The notes: generated from the sequence alone by a model not told the origin. A DNA stretch of 64,000 nt from Paracoccus xiamenensis (GCF_011308835.1 NZ_JAAOHY010000006.1:158818-222817), one strand, 5' to 3'. Shown: positions 22,500 to 31,527, counted from the first letter of the stretch. Numbers and translations are program-made.

Positions 22500-23204
22500 A
22501 TGTCCGACAAGAATTTCGATACGAACCCGACCCATCGCAACTTCTATGGCCGTCGCCACGGCAAGACCCTGCGGCGCAGTCAGAAGGGCTATCTGGCCGA
22601 TGACCTCGGGCCGCTGCGCCCGAGCGGCATAACGCTGGCGGAAAACCCGGGCCGCGAACCGGTCGACCCGGCGGGTTTCTTTGAAGGCGACCGCCCGGTC
22701 TGGCTAGAGGTCGGATTCGGCGGTGGCGAGCACATGGTCCATATGGCGGCCGCCTATCCCGAAATCGGCATCATCGGCTGCGAGCCCTTTATCAACGGCG
22801 TGGCCATGCTGGTCGGCAAGATCAAATCGGCCGGCGTCACCAATGTCAGCGTCCATCCCGGCGATGCGCGTGACCTGATGGACGTGCTGCCGGATGGAAC
22901 AGTCGCAAAGGCCTTTCTGAATTATCCAGACCCCTGGCCGAAGACCCGCCATCATCGCCGCCGCTTCGTGACGCCCGAACACTTGATCCCGCTGCATCGC
23001 GTCATGGCCCCCGGTGCTGAATTCCGGGTCGCGACCGACATCCCGTCCTATGTCCGTCAGACGCTGGCGGAGGTTCCGAAAGCCGGGTTCGAGCTGGTCA
23101 GCCTGCGTGCCGAGGCCTGGCCGGACTGGCCATCAACCCGCTATGAGCAAAAAGCCCTGCGCGAGGGGCGCGCTGCCACCTATATCTCGTTCCGGCGCGT
23201 CTGA
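22500..23204 (+). CDS. trmB: tRNA (guanine-46-N7)-methyltransferase
   Basis: Methylates G46 in the tRNA variable loop using S-adenosylmethionine. The SAM-binding segment EVGFGGGEHMVHMA and the family signature YPDPWPKTRHHRRRFV are present, with the C-terminal substrate segment PSTRYEQKA. 234 residues, normal. ATG 22500 starts the conserved MSDKNFDTNPTHRNFYGRRH segment; the upstream in-frame ATG 22437 overlaps the promoter region of the divergent transporter and is not preferred. Confidence 0.95.
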   Translation: MSDKNFDTNPTHRNFYGRRHGKTLRRSQKGYLADDLGPLRPSGITLAENPGREPVDPAGFFEGDRPVWLEVGFGGGEHMVHMAAAYPEIGIIGCEPFINGVAMLVGKIKSAGVTNVSVHPGDARDLMDVLPDGTVAKAFLNYPDPWPKTRHHRRRFVTPEHLIPLHRVMAPGAEFRVATDIPSYVRQTLAEVPKAGFELVSLRAEAWPDWPSTRYEQKALREGRAATYISFRRV

Positions 23205-23210
23205 GGCGTC

Positions 23211-23260
23211 GCCGCCGGGGCGCTGCCCCGGACCCCGGGATATTTCAACCAGAATGAAGA
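23211..23260 (-). repeat. Dispersed intergenic repeat, copy A
   Basis: Read on the - strand it starts TCTTCATTCTGGTTGAAATA, then a CCCGGGG block and a small hairpin made of CCGGGGC and GCCCCGG. It starts 6 bp after the trmB stop. Its core matches copies at 23371-23406 and 56711-56768. It forms an inverted repeat with the copy at 23371 in the gap between convergent trmB and mazG. Confidence 0.7.
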
Positions 23261-23264
23261 AGCG

Positions 23265-23314
23265 GCACCCTGCCGCGACGGCCTTGGGGGCTGGCGGCCG
23301 GGCAGGGTGCTTTC
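23265..23314 (+). terminator. Probable terminator hairpin after trmB
   Basis: GCACCCTGCC at 23265-23274 is an exact inverted repeat of GGCAGGGTGC at 23301-23310, separated by 26 bases that hold further GC-rich pairing, and followed by TTTC. It lies between convergent trmB and mazG, where a terminator serving trmB is expected. The short T-run makes it a moderate candidate. Confidence 0.5.
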
Positions 23315-23370
23315 ACTCTGGACGGTCATCGGCGTCCCCGCCTGTACCGTAACACCCGTTTACGAACCTA

Positions 23371-23406
23371 ATCTTTCATTCTGGTTAAAATACCCCCGCC
23401 GGAGGC
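23371..23406 (+). repeat. Dispersed intergenic repeat, copy B
   Basis: Core ATCTTTCATTCTGGTTAAAA followed by TACCCCCGCCGGAGGC, ending one base before the mazG stop codon on the opposite strand. Relative to the gene it follows (mazG) it has the same orientation as copy A relative to trmB. Shorter than copies A and C: the distal GC hairpin is missing. Confidence 0.65.
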
Positions 23407-23407
23407 A

Positions 23408-24244
23408 TTATTTTCGTTCCGCAGCCTTGGCCGCGTCCCAAAGCGCGTCCATTTCCGCCAGCGTCGAATCCTCGGGCCGGCGGCCTTCGGCGTGCAGCGC
23501 TGCTTCTATCGACTGGAAACGGCGGGTGAACTTGGCATTGGCGCCACGCAGGGCTTCTTCGGGGTCGATGTCCAGATGGCGGGCGAGATTCGTCATCACG
23601 AAAAGAAGGTCGCCGAACTCCTCGGTCAGGTGGGCGTGGTCGGCGCTGTCGCGGGCTTCGACCAGTTCGGCGGTTTCTTCGTTGATCTTGTCCAGCACAT
23701 ATTCCGGCCCCGGCCAGTCAAACCCCACGCGGGCCGCCCGGTTCTGCAGCTTCAGCGCCCGGGTCAGCGCGGGCAGGCCAAGCGCCACGCCATCCAGCAC
23801 GCCCTTTTCGGCCTTGGCGGCGCGCTCGGCCGCCTTGATCGCCTCCCAGTCCTTGATCTGCTGCGCCGCGGATTTGTCGCGTGATTCGTCGCCAAAGACA
23901 TGGGGGTGCCGTGCGATCAGCTTGTCCGAGATTTTCGCCGACACATCGGCAAAATCGAACATGCCTTTTTCCTCGGCCATCTGGGCGTGGAACACCACCT
24001 GCAGCAGCAGATCGCCCAATTCGCCGGGGAATTCGTCCCAAGCCTCGCGGGCGATGGCATCGGCGACCTCATGCGCTTCCTCGATCGTGTAGGGTGAGAT
24101 CGAGGCGAAATCCTGTTCGATATCCCAGGGGCAGCCGGTCTTGGGATCGCGCAGTGCCGCCATGATCTTGATCAGGCGGGCGATTTCGGACTGGGCGCGA
24201 TCGGTGGCGTCGGCTTCAAGGCGGGGGGCGGGGGTGACGGTCAT
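23408..24244 (-). CDS. mazG: Nucleoside triphosphate pyrophosphohydrolase MazG
   Basis: Hydrolyses nucleoside triphosphates to monophosphate and pyrophosphate, limiting damaged nucleotides and influencing ppGpp. Tandem MazG domains are visible: the first with SPYTIEEAHEVADAI and EFPGELGDLLLQVVFHA, the second with NEETAELVEA and LTEEFGDLLFVMTNLARHL, giving the EExxE metal-binding pattern twice. 278 residues, full length. ATG 24244 is chosen because AAGGAG lies six bases upstream; the longer in-frame ORF would run into the yajC promoter region. Confidence 0.94.
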   Translation of the reverse strand: MTVTPAPRLEADATDRAQSEIARLIKIMAALRDPKTGCPWDIEQDFASISPYTIEEAHEVADAIAREAWDEFPGELGDLLLQVVFHAQMAEEKGMFDFADVSAKISDKLIARHPHVFGDESRDKSAAQQIKDWEAIKAAERAAKAEKGVLDGVALGLPALTRALKLQNRAARVGFDWPGPEYVLDKINEETAELVEARDSADHAHLTEEFGDLLFVMTNLARHLDIDPEEALRGANAKFTRRFQSIEAALHAEGRRPEDSTLAEMDALWDAAKAAERK

Positions 24245-24345
24245 GGCATGCTCCTTCGCTGGCGAAGCCGTGCCACAAGTGGCGGTCCGAGTCCATCTTT
24301 CGCCCCGAATCGCGCAGAGTTCACCCCGGTTTTCGCGCCGCTTCC

Positions 24346-24374
24346 TTGCCAACCGTGCGGCTCAAGATTAGGTT
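24346..24374 (+). promoter_or_regulatory. Candidate promoter for the yajC-secDF-ccm block
   Basis: TTGCCA at 24346-24351 and TAGGTT at 24369-24374 are separated by 17 bases, in the gap between divergent mazG and yajC. It fits a housekeeping sigma factor promoter moderately well. Read by eye only. Confidence 0.35.
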
Positions 24375-24423
24375 GCGCCGCAACTCTGGGGGTGCAAGGC
24401 CCCATTTCGCGAAAGGATCGCCG

Positions 24424-24756
24424 ATGTTTGTCACTCCCGCCTATGCCCAAGCCGCCGGAGGCGCTGGTGGCGCCGGGGCTATTGCCCAGTTCATTCCGCT
24501 GATCCTGATCTTCGTGATCATGTATTTCCTGATCCTGCGCCCGCAGCAGAAGCGCATGAAGGATCACCGCAACATGGTGTCGGCGCTGAAGCGTGGCGAT
24601 CAGGTGGTCACCCAGGGCGGGCTGATCGGCAAGGTCACTGACGTCAAGGACGACGAAATCACGGTCGAGATCGCGCAGGGCGTGAAGGTCCGCGTCGTTC
24701 GCGCCACCATCGCGCAGGTTGTGACCCAAACCACCCCCGCCGCCGCCAACAGCTAA
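24424..24756 (+). CDS. yajC: Preprotein translocase subunit YajC
   Basis: Small accessory membrane protein of the Sec translocon that associates with SecDF. 110 residues with one membrane helix at about 23-42 (FIPLILIFVIMYFLILRPQQ), then the conserved cytoplasmic part with RPQQKRMKDHRNMVSALKRG and TQGGLIGKV. ATG 24424 has GAAAGGA upstream. secD starts 12 bp after its stop, the usual gene order. Confidence 0.96.
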   Translation: MFVTPAYAQAAGGAGGAGAIAQFIPLILIFVIMYFLILRPQQKRMKDHRNMVSALKRGDQVVTQGGLIGKVTDVKDDEITVEIAQGVKVRVVRATIAQVVTQTTPAAANS

Positions 24757-24768
24757 GGCCTTCCCGCC

Positions 24769-26433
24769 ATGATGCATATCCCGCTCTGGAAGCGCGTCCT
24801 GATTCTGGGCGTGGTGGCGATCGGCCTGATCTGGGCCTCGCCGAACCTGTTCTATTCCCGTGTCGAGGCGCATAACGATGCGCTTGCGGCTTCGGAAAAG
24901 GCCGGGTTCGTCACCCCCGAACAACAGGCCGCCATCGACGCGTGGCCCAGCTGGATGCCCAACGGGCTGGTCAATCTGGGGCTGGACCTGCGGGGCGGGG
25001 CGCATCTGCTGGCAGAGGTGCACACGGACGACGTCTATAAGGCGCGGATGGATTCGCTGTGGCCGGAAATGCGCCGCGCGCTTGCAGATCAGCGCGATGT
25101 GGTGGGCGCGGTGCGCCGCGTTGCCAGTCCCGAGGATGAGCTGCATATCGAGATCGAGAACCCCGATCAGATGGCCGCTGCGGTCCAGATCGCGCGCGAC
25201 ATGGCCGTGCCGGTGGTGACGCTGACCGGGGCCGGGCAGTCGGATCTGGTCGTCAGCGCCTCGGGCAATGTGATGACGGTGGCGCTGTCTGATGCCGAGA
25301 AAACGGCCGCAGACGACCGCACGATCCAGCAATCGCTGGAAATCGTGCGCCGCCGCGTCGACGAGGTGGGCACCCGTGAGCCGACCATTCAGCGCCAGGG
25401 CGCCGACCGTATCCTGATTCAGGTGCCGGGCATCGGCTCCGCGGCCGAGCTGAAAGAGCTGATCGGCACCACCGCCAAGCTGACCTTCAACCCGGTCGTC
25501 GGGCGCACCACTGACGCCAATGCCCGCCCGGGCGTGGGCAATGTGCTGCTGCCGTCGCAGGATGAGCAGGGCGTATACTATATCCTTGAAAACACCCCGG
25601 TCGTGACCGGCGAGGAACTGACCAACGCGCAGCCGGCTTTCGATCAGAACAGCCAGCCGGCGGTGAATTTCAACTTCAACCCCTCGGGGGCGCGCAAGTT
25701 TGGTGCCTATACGGCGGCCAATATCGGCCAGCCCTTCGCCATCGTGCTGGATAACGAGGTGATTTCCGCCCCGGTCATCCGCGACGCGATCACCACCGGA
25801 TCGGGCCAGATCTCTGGCTCGATGGATGTCGCCGGCTCGACCCAGCTGGCGGTGCTGTTGCGCGCGGGCGCCTTGCCCGCCGAGCTGACCTTCCTGGAGG
25901 AACGCACCATCGGGCCGGAACTGGGGCAGGACAGCATTGATGCGGGCAAGCTTGGCTCGATCATCGCCATCTTCGGCGTCGTGGCCTATATCGTTGCCAG
26001 CTATGGCACCTTCGGGATATTCGCCTCGGCTGCGGTGATCGTGAACGTGATCCTGCTGTTGGCGGTCATGTCGGCCATCGGGGCCACGCTGACCCTGCCG
26101 GGCATCGCCGGGATCGTGTTGACGGTGGGGACCGCGGTTGACGCCAACGTCATCATCTATGAGCGTATCCGCGAAGAACTGCGCAAGGGCAAGCGGGTCG
26201 CCAATGTGATCGATACCGGCTTTCAAGAGGCGATGTCGGCGATCATCGACGCCAACGTCACCACGTTCATCGCCGGTCTGGTCATGTTCTTCATCGGCTC
26301 TGGTCCGGTAAAGGGCTTTGCGGTCACGCTGACCATCGGTCTGGTCACATCCGTGTTCACAGCGATCTATCTGACCCGTCTGTTGATCGTATTGTGGTAT
26401 GAACGGCGCAAGCCGAAGCAGCTGGTTCTGTAA
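24769..26433 (+). CDS. secD: Protein translocase subunit SecD
   Basis: Uses the proton gradient to complete protein export on the periplasmic side. 554 residues: one N-terminal membrane helix, a large periplasmic P1 region starting with LGLDLRGGAHLLAEV, and a C-terminal bundle of five helices with the conserved TVGTAVDANVIIYERIREEL. Full length and intact. secF follows 10 bp later. Confidence 0.97.
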   Translation: MMHIPLWKRVLILGVVAIGLIWASPNLFYSRVEAHNDALAASEKAGFVTPEQQAAIDAWPSWMPNGLVNLGLDLRGGAHLLAEVHTDDVYKARMDSLWPEMRRALADQRDVVGAVRRVASPEDELHIEIENPDQMAAAVQIARDMAVPVVTLTGAGQSDLVVSASGNVMTVALSDAEKTAADDRTIQQSLEIVRRRVDEVGTREPTIQRQGADRILIQVPGIGSAAELKELIGTTAKLTFNPVVGRTTDANARPGVGNVLLPSQDEQGVYYILENTPVVTGEELTNAQPAFDQNSQPAVNFNFNPSGARKFGAYTAANIGQPFAIVLDNEVISAPVIRDAITTGSGQISGSMDVAGSTQLAVLLRAGALPAELTFLEERTIGPELGQDSIDAGKLGSIIAIFGVVAYIVASYGTFGIFASAAVIVNVILLLAVMSAIGATLTLPGIAGIVLTVGTAVDANVIIYERIREELRKGKRVANVIDTGFQEAMSAIIDANVTTFIAGLVMFFIGSGPVKGFAVTLTIGLVTSVFTAIYLTRLLIVLWYERRKPKQLVL

Positions 26434-26443
26434 GGGGGCTATC

Positions 26444-27418
26444 ATGGCATTCCGTCTGAAACTCGTCCCCGACGAAACCAAGATCAATTTCTTCCGCTGG
26501 CAGTATGTGACCTTCGGCATCTCGGCCGTGGCCATGGCGCTGTCGGTTGTGCTGCTGCTGACCATGGGGCTGAACTTCGGCATCGACTTCAAGGGCGGCA
26601 CCACCATCCGCACCGAAAGCTCGACCGCGTTCGAGGTGGGCGATTACCGCGAGGCCCTGCAAGGGCTAGGGCTGGAAGATGTGTCGATTACCGAGGTATT
26701 CGATCCGACCTTCGGCGACGAAAAACATGTCGCGCAGGTGCGCATCGGCGCGACCGAAGGCACCGAGGCGATGACGCCCGAGCAGATCGGTGCGGTCGAG
26801 GCGGCGCTGAAAGAGGTCGATCCCAACGTCACTTTCGCCGCCGTCGAATCGGTTGGACCGAAGGTGTCGGCCGAGCTGATCAAGACGGCCGTCTATGCGG
26901 TGCTGGCGGCCTCGGCGGGGATCCTGTTCTATATCTGGCTGCGCTTTGAATGGCAGTTCGCGATCGGCGGCGTGGTGGCCATCGTTCATGACGTGCTGAT
27001 CACGATGGGGATTTTTTCGCTGTTCCAGCTGAGGTTCGACCTGTCGACCATCGCCGCGCTGCTGACCATTCTGGGCTATTCGATCAACGATACCGTCGTG
27101 GTGTTTGACCGGCTTCGGGAAAACTTGATGAAGTTCAAGTCCATGCCGCTGGTCGACGTGATGAACCTGACGGTGAACGAGACGCTGTCGCGTACCATCA
27201 TGACCGCCGTGACCACGGCCATCGCGCTGACCGCGCTGCTGGTCTTTGGCGGCGATGTGATCCGGGGCTTTGTCTTCGCGATGCTGCTGGGGGTCTTCGT
27301 CGGCTGTTATTCGACGATCTACGTGGCCAAGAACATCGTGCTGTGGCTGGGCGTCAAGCGGGACTGGTCGAAACCCGACCCTGAGGCGCTGCCCGAAAAA
27401 TTCACGGAAGCGCCCTGA
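26444..27418 (+). CDS. secF: Protein translocase subunit SecF
   Basis: Partner of SecD in proton-driven protein export. 324 residues with the N-terminal [16 protein letters not shown] segment and the conserved [20 protein letters not shown] motif of the second half. GGGGG lies just before ATG 26444. Its TGA overlaps the ATG of the next gene (CTGATGA), so expression of the downstream genes may be coupled. Confidence 0.97.
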   Translation: MAFRLKLVPDETKINFFRWQYVTFGISAVAMALSVVLLLTMGLNFGIDFKGGTTIRTESSTAFEVGDYREALQGLGLEDVSITEVFDPTFGDEKHVAQVRIGATEGTEAMTPEQIGAVEAALKEVDPNVTFAAVESVGPKVSAELIKTAVYAVLAASAGILFYIWLRFEWQFAIGGVVAIVHDVLITMGIFSLFQLRFDLSTIAALLTILGYSINDTVVVFDRLRENLMKFKSMPLVDVMNLTVNETLSRTIMTAVTTAIALTALLVFGGDVIRGFVFAMLLGVFVGCYSTIYVAKNIVLWLGVKRDWSKPDPEALPEKFTEAP

Positions 27419-27774
27419 TGAAGCTGACCGCGGCCGAATATCCGTCTGGCGCTGTGCCCGTGGATGGCTATGGCCCCGGTTTCTTCCGTGTCGGCGGCCA
27501 GGTCCATGTCGGCGCGATCATCGTCGCACCTTCGGGCGTGTCGTCTTGGGGCGGAATCGCCGACCGCGCCGCGCTGTTGGCGCTGGCGGGAAAGGTCGAT
27601 CTGTTGTTTCTGGGCATGGGTGCCGACATCGCCCCGCCCCCCGCGGATCTGATTGCGGAACTGGACGGGCTGGGGGTCATGGCCGAACCCATGTCCTCGC
27701 CCTCTGCCGCGCGCAGCTTCAACGTCTTGCTGGCCGAGGGGCGGCGCGTCGCCTGCGCGCTGATCCCGGTATGA
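27418..27774 (+). CDS. Mth938-like domain protein
   Basis: A 118-residue soluble protein of the Mth938/DUF498 family, related to mammalian NDUFAF3, a complex I assembly factor. The family pattern ([47 protein letters not shown]) covers the whole length. It overlaps secF by 1 bp and ccmA by 4 bp. The bacterial function is not settled. A link to assembly of the complex I encoded at the left of the window is possible by analogy only. Confidence 0.88.
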   Translation: MKLTAAEYPSGAVPVDGYGPGFFRVGGQVHVGAIIVAPSGVSSWGGIADRAALLALAGKVDLLFLGMGADIAPPPADLIAELDGLGVMAEPMSSPSAARSFNVLLAEGRRVACALIPV

Positions 27775-28403
27775 GCCTGCTGGCCGTCCATGATCTTGCC
27801 GTCGCGCGCGGTGGGATGCGGACGGTCGAGGGCGTCAGTTTTGCGCTGGATGCGGGGCAGGCGCTGATCCTGCGCGGCCCGAATGGCATCGGCAAGACCA
27901 CGCTTCTGCGCACCGTCGCCGGGCTGCAACCCGCCGTCAGCGGCAGGATCGAGGCCGCCCCCGACGCAATCGCCTATGCCGCACATGCCGACGGGCTGAA
28001 GACCGCCCTGACCGTGACCGAAAACCTGCGCTTCTGGGCGCAGGTCTTTGGCCGCACGGAAATTACCCCCGCGATCGAGGCGATGAACCTGCGCGACCTG
28101 ACTCAGCGCCCGGCGGGCACGCTGTCGGCAGGGCAGAAACGGCGCCTTGGGCTGGCGCGGCTGCTGGTTACTGGGCGACCGGTCTGGGTGCTGGATGAAC
28201 CGACGGTCTCGCTCGACGCCGATTCGGTGGCGCTGTTCGCGACTGTCGTGCGCGCGCATCTGGGGCAGGGCGGGGCGGCGCTGATGGCCACGCATATCGA
28301 CCTGGGCCTGCCCGAGGCGGAGGTGCTGGACCTGACGCCGCTGCGCGCCTCGACCGCCAGCAAGGACGTGAAACCTGCCGGGTTCAATGAGGCATTTGCA
28401 TGA
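27771..28403 (+). CDS. ccmA: Cytochrome c biogenesis ATP-binding protein CcmA
   Basis: ATPase of the CcmABCD haem-handling transporter that releases haem-loaded CcmE in system I cytochrome c maturation. Walker A is GPNGIGKTT, the ABC signature [15 protein letters not shown], and Walker B VWVLDEP. 210 residues, the expected short length. ATG 27771 overlaps the preceding stop by 4 bp. Confidence 0.96.
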   Translation: MSLLAVHDLAVARGGMRTVEGVSFALDAGQALILRGPNGIGKTTLLRTVAGLQPAVSGRIEAAPDAIAYAAHADGLKTALTVTENLRFWAQVFGRTEITPAIEAMNLRDLTQRPAGTLSAGQKRRLGLARLLVTGRPVWVLDEPTVSLDADSVALFATVVRAHLGQGGAALMATHIDLGLPEAEVLDLTPLRASTASKDVKPAGFNEAFA

Positions 28404-29056
28404 TCGCCCTGCTGATGCGTGACCTGAGACTGGCGACCCGCGCGGGCGGGGGCTTCGGTCTTGGCCTCGCCTTCTTCCTGATCGTCTGCACGCTGGTCCC
28501 CTTCGGCGTTGGCCCGCAGGCCGAGATGCTGTCGCGGATTGCCCCCGGCATCCTCTGGATCGGCGCATTGCTGGCTTGCCTGCTGTCGCTTGACCGGCTG
28601 TTCGCGCTGGATTTCGAAGATGGCTCGCTGGACCTTCTGGCGACCGCGCCCCTGCCGCTGGAAGGCGGCGTGGCCGTCAAGGCCGCAGCCCATTGGATCG
28701 CCACCGGTCTGCCGCTGGTCGTGGCGGCCCCGCTGTTCGGAATGCTGCTGCACCTGCCCAGCCAAGCGGTGCCCTATCTGTTGATCTCATTGCTGATCGG
28801 GACGCCGGCGCTGTCCATGCTGGGCGCCTTCGGCGCGGCCATTACCGTGGGCTTGCGCCGCGGCGGGTTGCTGCTGTCGCTGCTGGTGCTGCCGCTTTAT
28901 GTGCCTACCTTGCTGTTCGGGGCCGAGGCCGTGCGGCGCGGCGCGGCCGGAATGGATGCAATCACGCCTTTGGTCTTTCAGGCCGCCATCACGCTGCTGA
29001 CGCTTGCGCTTATCCCCTTCGCGGCGGCTGCGGCATTACGTATCAACCTGCGCTAG
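28400..29056 (+). CDS. ccmB: Haem exporter protein CcmB
   Basis: Membrane component of the CcmABCD complex of cytochrome c maturation. 218 residues with six hydrophobic segments and the family start [18 protein letters not shown] 28400 overlaps the ccmA stop (ATGA). Followed by ccmC after 39 bp. Confidence 0.95.
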   Translation: MIALLMRDLRLATRAGGGFGLGLAFFLIVCTLVPFGVGPQAEMLSRIAPGILWIGALLACLLSLDRLFALDFEDGSLDLLATAPLPLEGGVAVKAAAHWIATGLPLVVAAPLFGMLLHLPSQAVPYLLISLLIGTPALSMLGAFGAAITVGLRRGGLLLSLLVLPLYVPTLLFGAEAVRRGAAGMDAITPLVFQAAITLLTLALIPFAAAAALRINLR

Positions 29057-29095
29057 GGTCTTCACCGGGTCCCCGCCAACCGCTAGGAACGCCCC

Positions 29096-29818
29096 ATGTC
29101 GATCTGGGAATATGCGAACCCCGTCAAATTCATGCGCAGCTCTGGCGCGGTGCTGCCATGGGTGGTCGCGGGTGCTGCCGCCTGCACGGTTGGCGGGCTG
29201 ATCTGGGGTTTCCTGACGCCGCCGGATTACAAGCAGGGCGCCTCGGTCAAGATCATGTTCCTGCATGTGCCCGCCGCGATGATGGCGATCAACTGCTGGT
29301 TCATGATGCTGGTCGCGTCACTGATCTGGATCATCCGCCGCCACCATGTCAGCGCGCTGGCGGCCAAGGCCGCCGCCCCCATCGGCGCGGTGATGACGCT
29401 GATCGCACTGGTGACCGGCGCGGCCTGGGGGCAGCCGACCTGGGGGACGTGGTGGGAATGGGATCCGCGGCTGACCAGCTTTCTGGTGCTGTTCCTGTTC
29501 TACCTTGGTTATATCGCGCTGTGGGAGGCGGTGGAAAACCCCGACAGCGCCGCCGACCTGACCGGCGTTCTGTGCCTTGTCGGCTCGGTCTTTGCGGTCC
29601 TGTCGCGCTATGCGGTGAATTTCTGGAATCAGGGGCTGCATCAGGGCGCCTCGCTGTCCGTCGCCTCGGGCGAGCGGATGAGCGCCATCTACCGCTATCC
29701 GCTTTACCTGTGTATGGCGGGCTTCTTCCTGATGTTCCTGGCGCTGCTGCTGATCCGCACCCGGACCGAGATCCGCATCCGCCGCACCGCCGCCCTGCAA
29801 GCCCGCGAGGCCCGCTGA
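29096..29818 (+). CDS. ccmC: Haem transporter subunit CcmC
   Basis: Loads haem onto the chaperone CcmE in the periplasm. 240 residues, six membrane helices. The tryptophan-rich haem-binding signature GTWWEWDPRLTSFLVLF is clear, as are the external histidines in FLHVP and GLHQGAS. Its stop overlaps the ccmD ATG (TGATG). Confidence 0.97.
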   Translation: MSIWEYANPVKFMRSSGAVLPWVVAGAAACTVGGLIWGFLTPPDYKQGASVKIMFLHVPAAMMAINCWFMMLVASLIWIIRRHHVSALAAKAAAPIGAVMTLIALVTGAAWGQPTWGTWWEWDPRLTSFLVLFLFYLGYIALWEAVENPDSAADLTGVLCLVGSVFAVLSRYAVNFWNQGLHQGASLSVASGERMSAIYRYPLYLCMAGFFLMFLALLLIRTRTEIRIRRTAALQAREAR

Positions 29819-29970
29819 TGTTCGAACTTGGCAAATATACTCAATCCATCCTGATCGCATATGGCGTCAGCCTGACCCTGCTGGTCGGATTGATCTGGCA
29901 GAGCCTCGCCCGCAATGCCCGCGCCCGGCGCGCGCTGAAACAGCAGGAAGGAAACCGCGATGCGCGTTAA
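29818..29970 (+). CDS. ccmD: Haem exporter protein CcmD
   Basis: A 50-residue single-helix protein, MFELGKYTQSILIAYGVSLT onward, with the basic tail ARARRALKQQEG typical of CcmD. It holds holo-CcmE at CcmABC. It starts within the ccmC stop and ends inside the start of ccmG, so the whole cluster is tightly packed. Confidence 0.92.
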   Translation: MFELGKYTQSILIAYGVSLTLLVGLIWQSLARNARARRALKQQEGNRDAR

Positions 29971-30496
29971 GCCGCTGATGCTGATCCCGCCGGTCGTCTT
30001 TCTGGCACTGGCACTGACCTTTCTGTGGGGGATGGGGCGCGAGGATCCCGAAGGTCTGCCCTCGACCTTTGTGGGCCGCGAAGCGCCCGCCGTGCCGCAG
30101 ACCACCCTGCCCGGAAACACCCAGCTGACCGACGAGATGCTGCGCCAACCCGGCGTGAAGCTGGTGAACTTCTGGGCCAGCTGGTGCCCACCGTGCCGGG
30201 CAGAACATCCGACCCTGATGGAGCTGTCGAAGCGCCTGCCGGTCTATGGCGTCGACCTGAAGGATAATGAGGCAGATGCGCTGCGTTTCCTGTCGCAGGA
30301 CGGCAATCCCTTTGCCGCCGTTTCGACCGATCCGCGCGGGCGCACGGCGATCGACTGGGGTGTGACCGCGCCGCCGGAAACCTTCATCATCGACGGCGCG
30401 GGCAAGATCCTGTACCGCCATGCCGGCCCGCTGGTGCGCGAGGATTATACCAACCGCTTCCTGCCCCAGCTGGAGGCTGCGCTGGCGGCAGAATAG
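29960..30496 (+). CDS. ccmG: Thiol:disulfide interchange protein CcmG/DsbE
   Basis: Membrane-tethered periplasmic thioredoxin-like protein that keeps apocytochrome c cysteines reduced for haem attachment. An N-terminal anchor (about 8-25) is followed by the active site WASWCPPC with C76 and C79, and the downstream cis-proline loop VTAPPETFIID. 178 residues. The gene overlaps ccmD by 11 bp. ccmE, ccmF and ccmH are not in the window. Confidence 0.96.
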   Translation: MRVKPLMLIPPVVFLALALTFLWGMGREDPEGLPSTFVGREAPAVPQTTLPGNTQLTDEMLRQPGVKLVNFWASWCPPCRAEHPTLMELSKRLPVYGVDLKDNEADALRFLSQDGNPFAAVSTDPRGRTAIDWGVTAPPETFIIDGAGKILYRHAGPLVREDYTNRFLPQLEAALAAE

Positions 30497-30502
30497 GCGC
30501 TG

Positions 30503-30853
30503 TCATTCCAGATTGTGCTGGATCCATTCCGGGCTGTGGTGAATGTCCACGGTCCGCAGCCGACCCGGCCCGAGATTGGTAAAGCGGTGCGGCATATCGG
30601 GCGGCCCGATCAGCACATCGCCGACAGTGGCATCGATCACCTGATCGCCAACCTGATAGCGGCCATTGCCCTCGATCACGATGAAGGTTTCCGCATAGGG
30701 ATGGGTATGCAGAACCGGCCCCTGGCCGATTTCGTCGGTCTCATAGAAGACCAGCGTGATGTCCGTCCCCATCCGCTCGCCCGTAAGGCTGCCGCGCCAT
30801 GCGTCGGGGAAGCGTTGCCAGTCGGTTTGGGTGAATTTCTGAGTTTTGATCAT
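30503..30853 (-). CDS. Small cupin-domain protein
   Basis: A 116-residue single-domain cupin. The metal-binding pattern is visible as HTHPYAETFIVIEGNGRY and PDMPHRFTNLGPG. The reaction cannot be told from sequence. ATG 30853 is preferred: GAAGAAGGG lies 7 bases before it, while the ATG at 30877 has no ribosome-binding site. It ends convergent to ccmG, 6 bp apart. Confidence 0.88.
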   Translation of the reverse strand: MIKTQKFTQTDWQRFPDAWRGSLTGERMGTDITLVFYETDEIGQGPVLHTHPYAETFIVIEGNGRYQVGDQVIDATVGDVLIGPPDMPHRFTNLGPGRLRTVDIHHSPEWIQHNLE

Positions 30854-30932
30854 ACGAACGCCCTTCTTCATTGGCATGTCATGCAGCCGTCTCGTTGGAG
30901 TGCTTCTCGACCGAGTGGATGGGTGCCATTGT

Positions 30933-30950
30933 TCAAGGTAAGACCCTTGA
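30933..30950. promoter_or_regulatory. Inverted repeat upstream of the cupin gene
   Basis: TCAAGG and CCTTGA are exact inverted repeats separated by TAAGAC, about 80 bases upstream of the cupin start. The dyad geometry is reminiscent of MerR-family operators, but no MerR gene is nearby and the regulator is unknown. Confidence 0.35.
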
Positions 30951-31002
30951 GAAAGTGCTAGTATTGGCCACAGGTTGATGCCCGTTAACGTCCCTGCCGA
31001 AA

Positions 31003-31527
31003 CTAGGCTATCGGAAACTGCTTGATACGACCGATGCGTCCTTCGTGCAGCGCATCTAGCGATATCACCAGCATAGCCGATGCCGACATCCAGTATCGTT
31101 CAAGCGCGCCATTAGCATCTGTTGCTTTCTCTGGTACGGCGAGGCGTAGATCGTTGCATCTATTGAAAACCTTTTCATCATTGAATGTACTGAAAATGCT
31201 GTGGGCGAAGATATTGCGTATTTCGCGAAGAAGATTGAGTTCCGCATGCCATGTGTCAGAGATGAGGCCTAATGCATGGGCCGCTGTAATCTTGGCGTAG
31301 AAAGTGCCAAGCGGCGCGTTGCGACCACGGAGCATATCCCGCGAGGAGGTCCCTTCAATCAGGCGCGCCTGCAGTAGCCTAGTGAGGACGTCATCAAGCA
31401 TGGATGCAGTCACCAAAACTCGGCCCCTGTCGCTTTCCTGCGATAAAACCTCAAGGTAGCGTAAATGGTCTATCAAATGCGGAGCTTCCTGCTCCATCAG
31501 CGCCATGTATTCCTGACTGTATTTCAT
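31003..31527 (-). CDS. MltR/HEPN-like protein of unknown function
   Basis: A 174-residue helical protein. The middle holds REIRNIFAHSIF, an RxxxxH arrangement typical of HEPN-like domains, and the overall layout (LLQARLIEG, APLGTFYAKITAAHALGLIS) resembles the mannitol-repressor MltR family. Start at ATG 31527, preceded by GGAG; the longer frame to 31587 has no such site. The gene is visibly richer in A and T than its neighbours, which suggests recent acquisition. No partner nucleotidyltransferase or mannitol gene is next to it, so neither a toxin nor a repressor role can be assigned. Confidence 0.75.
   Translation of the reverse strand: MKYSQEYMALMEQEAPHLIDHLRYLEVLSQESDRGRVLVTASMLDDVLTRLLQARLIEGTSSRDMLRGRNAPLGTFYAKITAAHALGLISDTWHAELNLLREIRNIFAHSIFSTFNDEKVFNRCNDLRLAVPEKATDANGALERYWMSASAMLVISLDALHEGRIGRIKQFPIA

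Noticed and set aside
30515..30961. + strand frame opposite the cupin gene
   Set aside because: Shadow of the cupin; the cupin metal-binding motifs are on the - strand.
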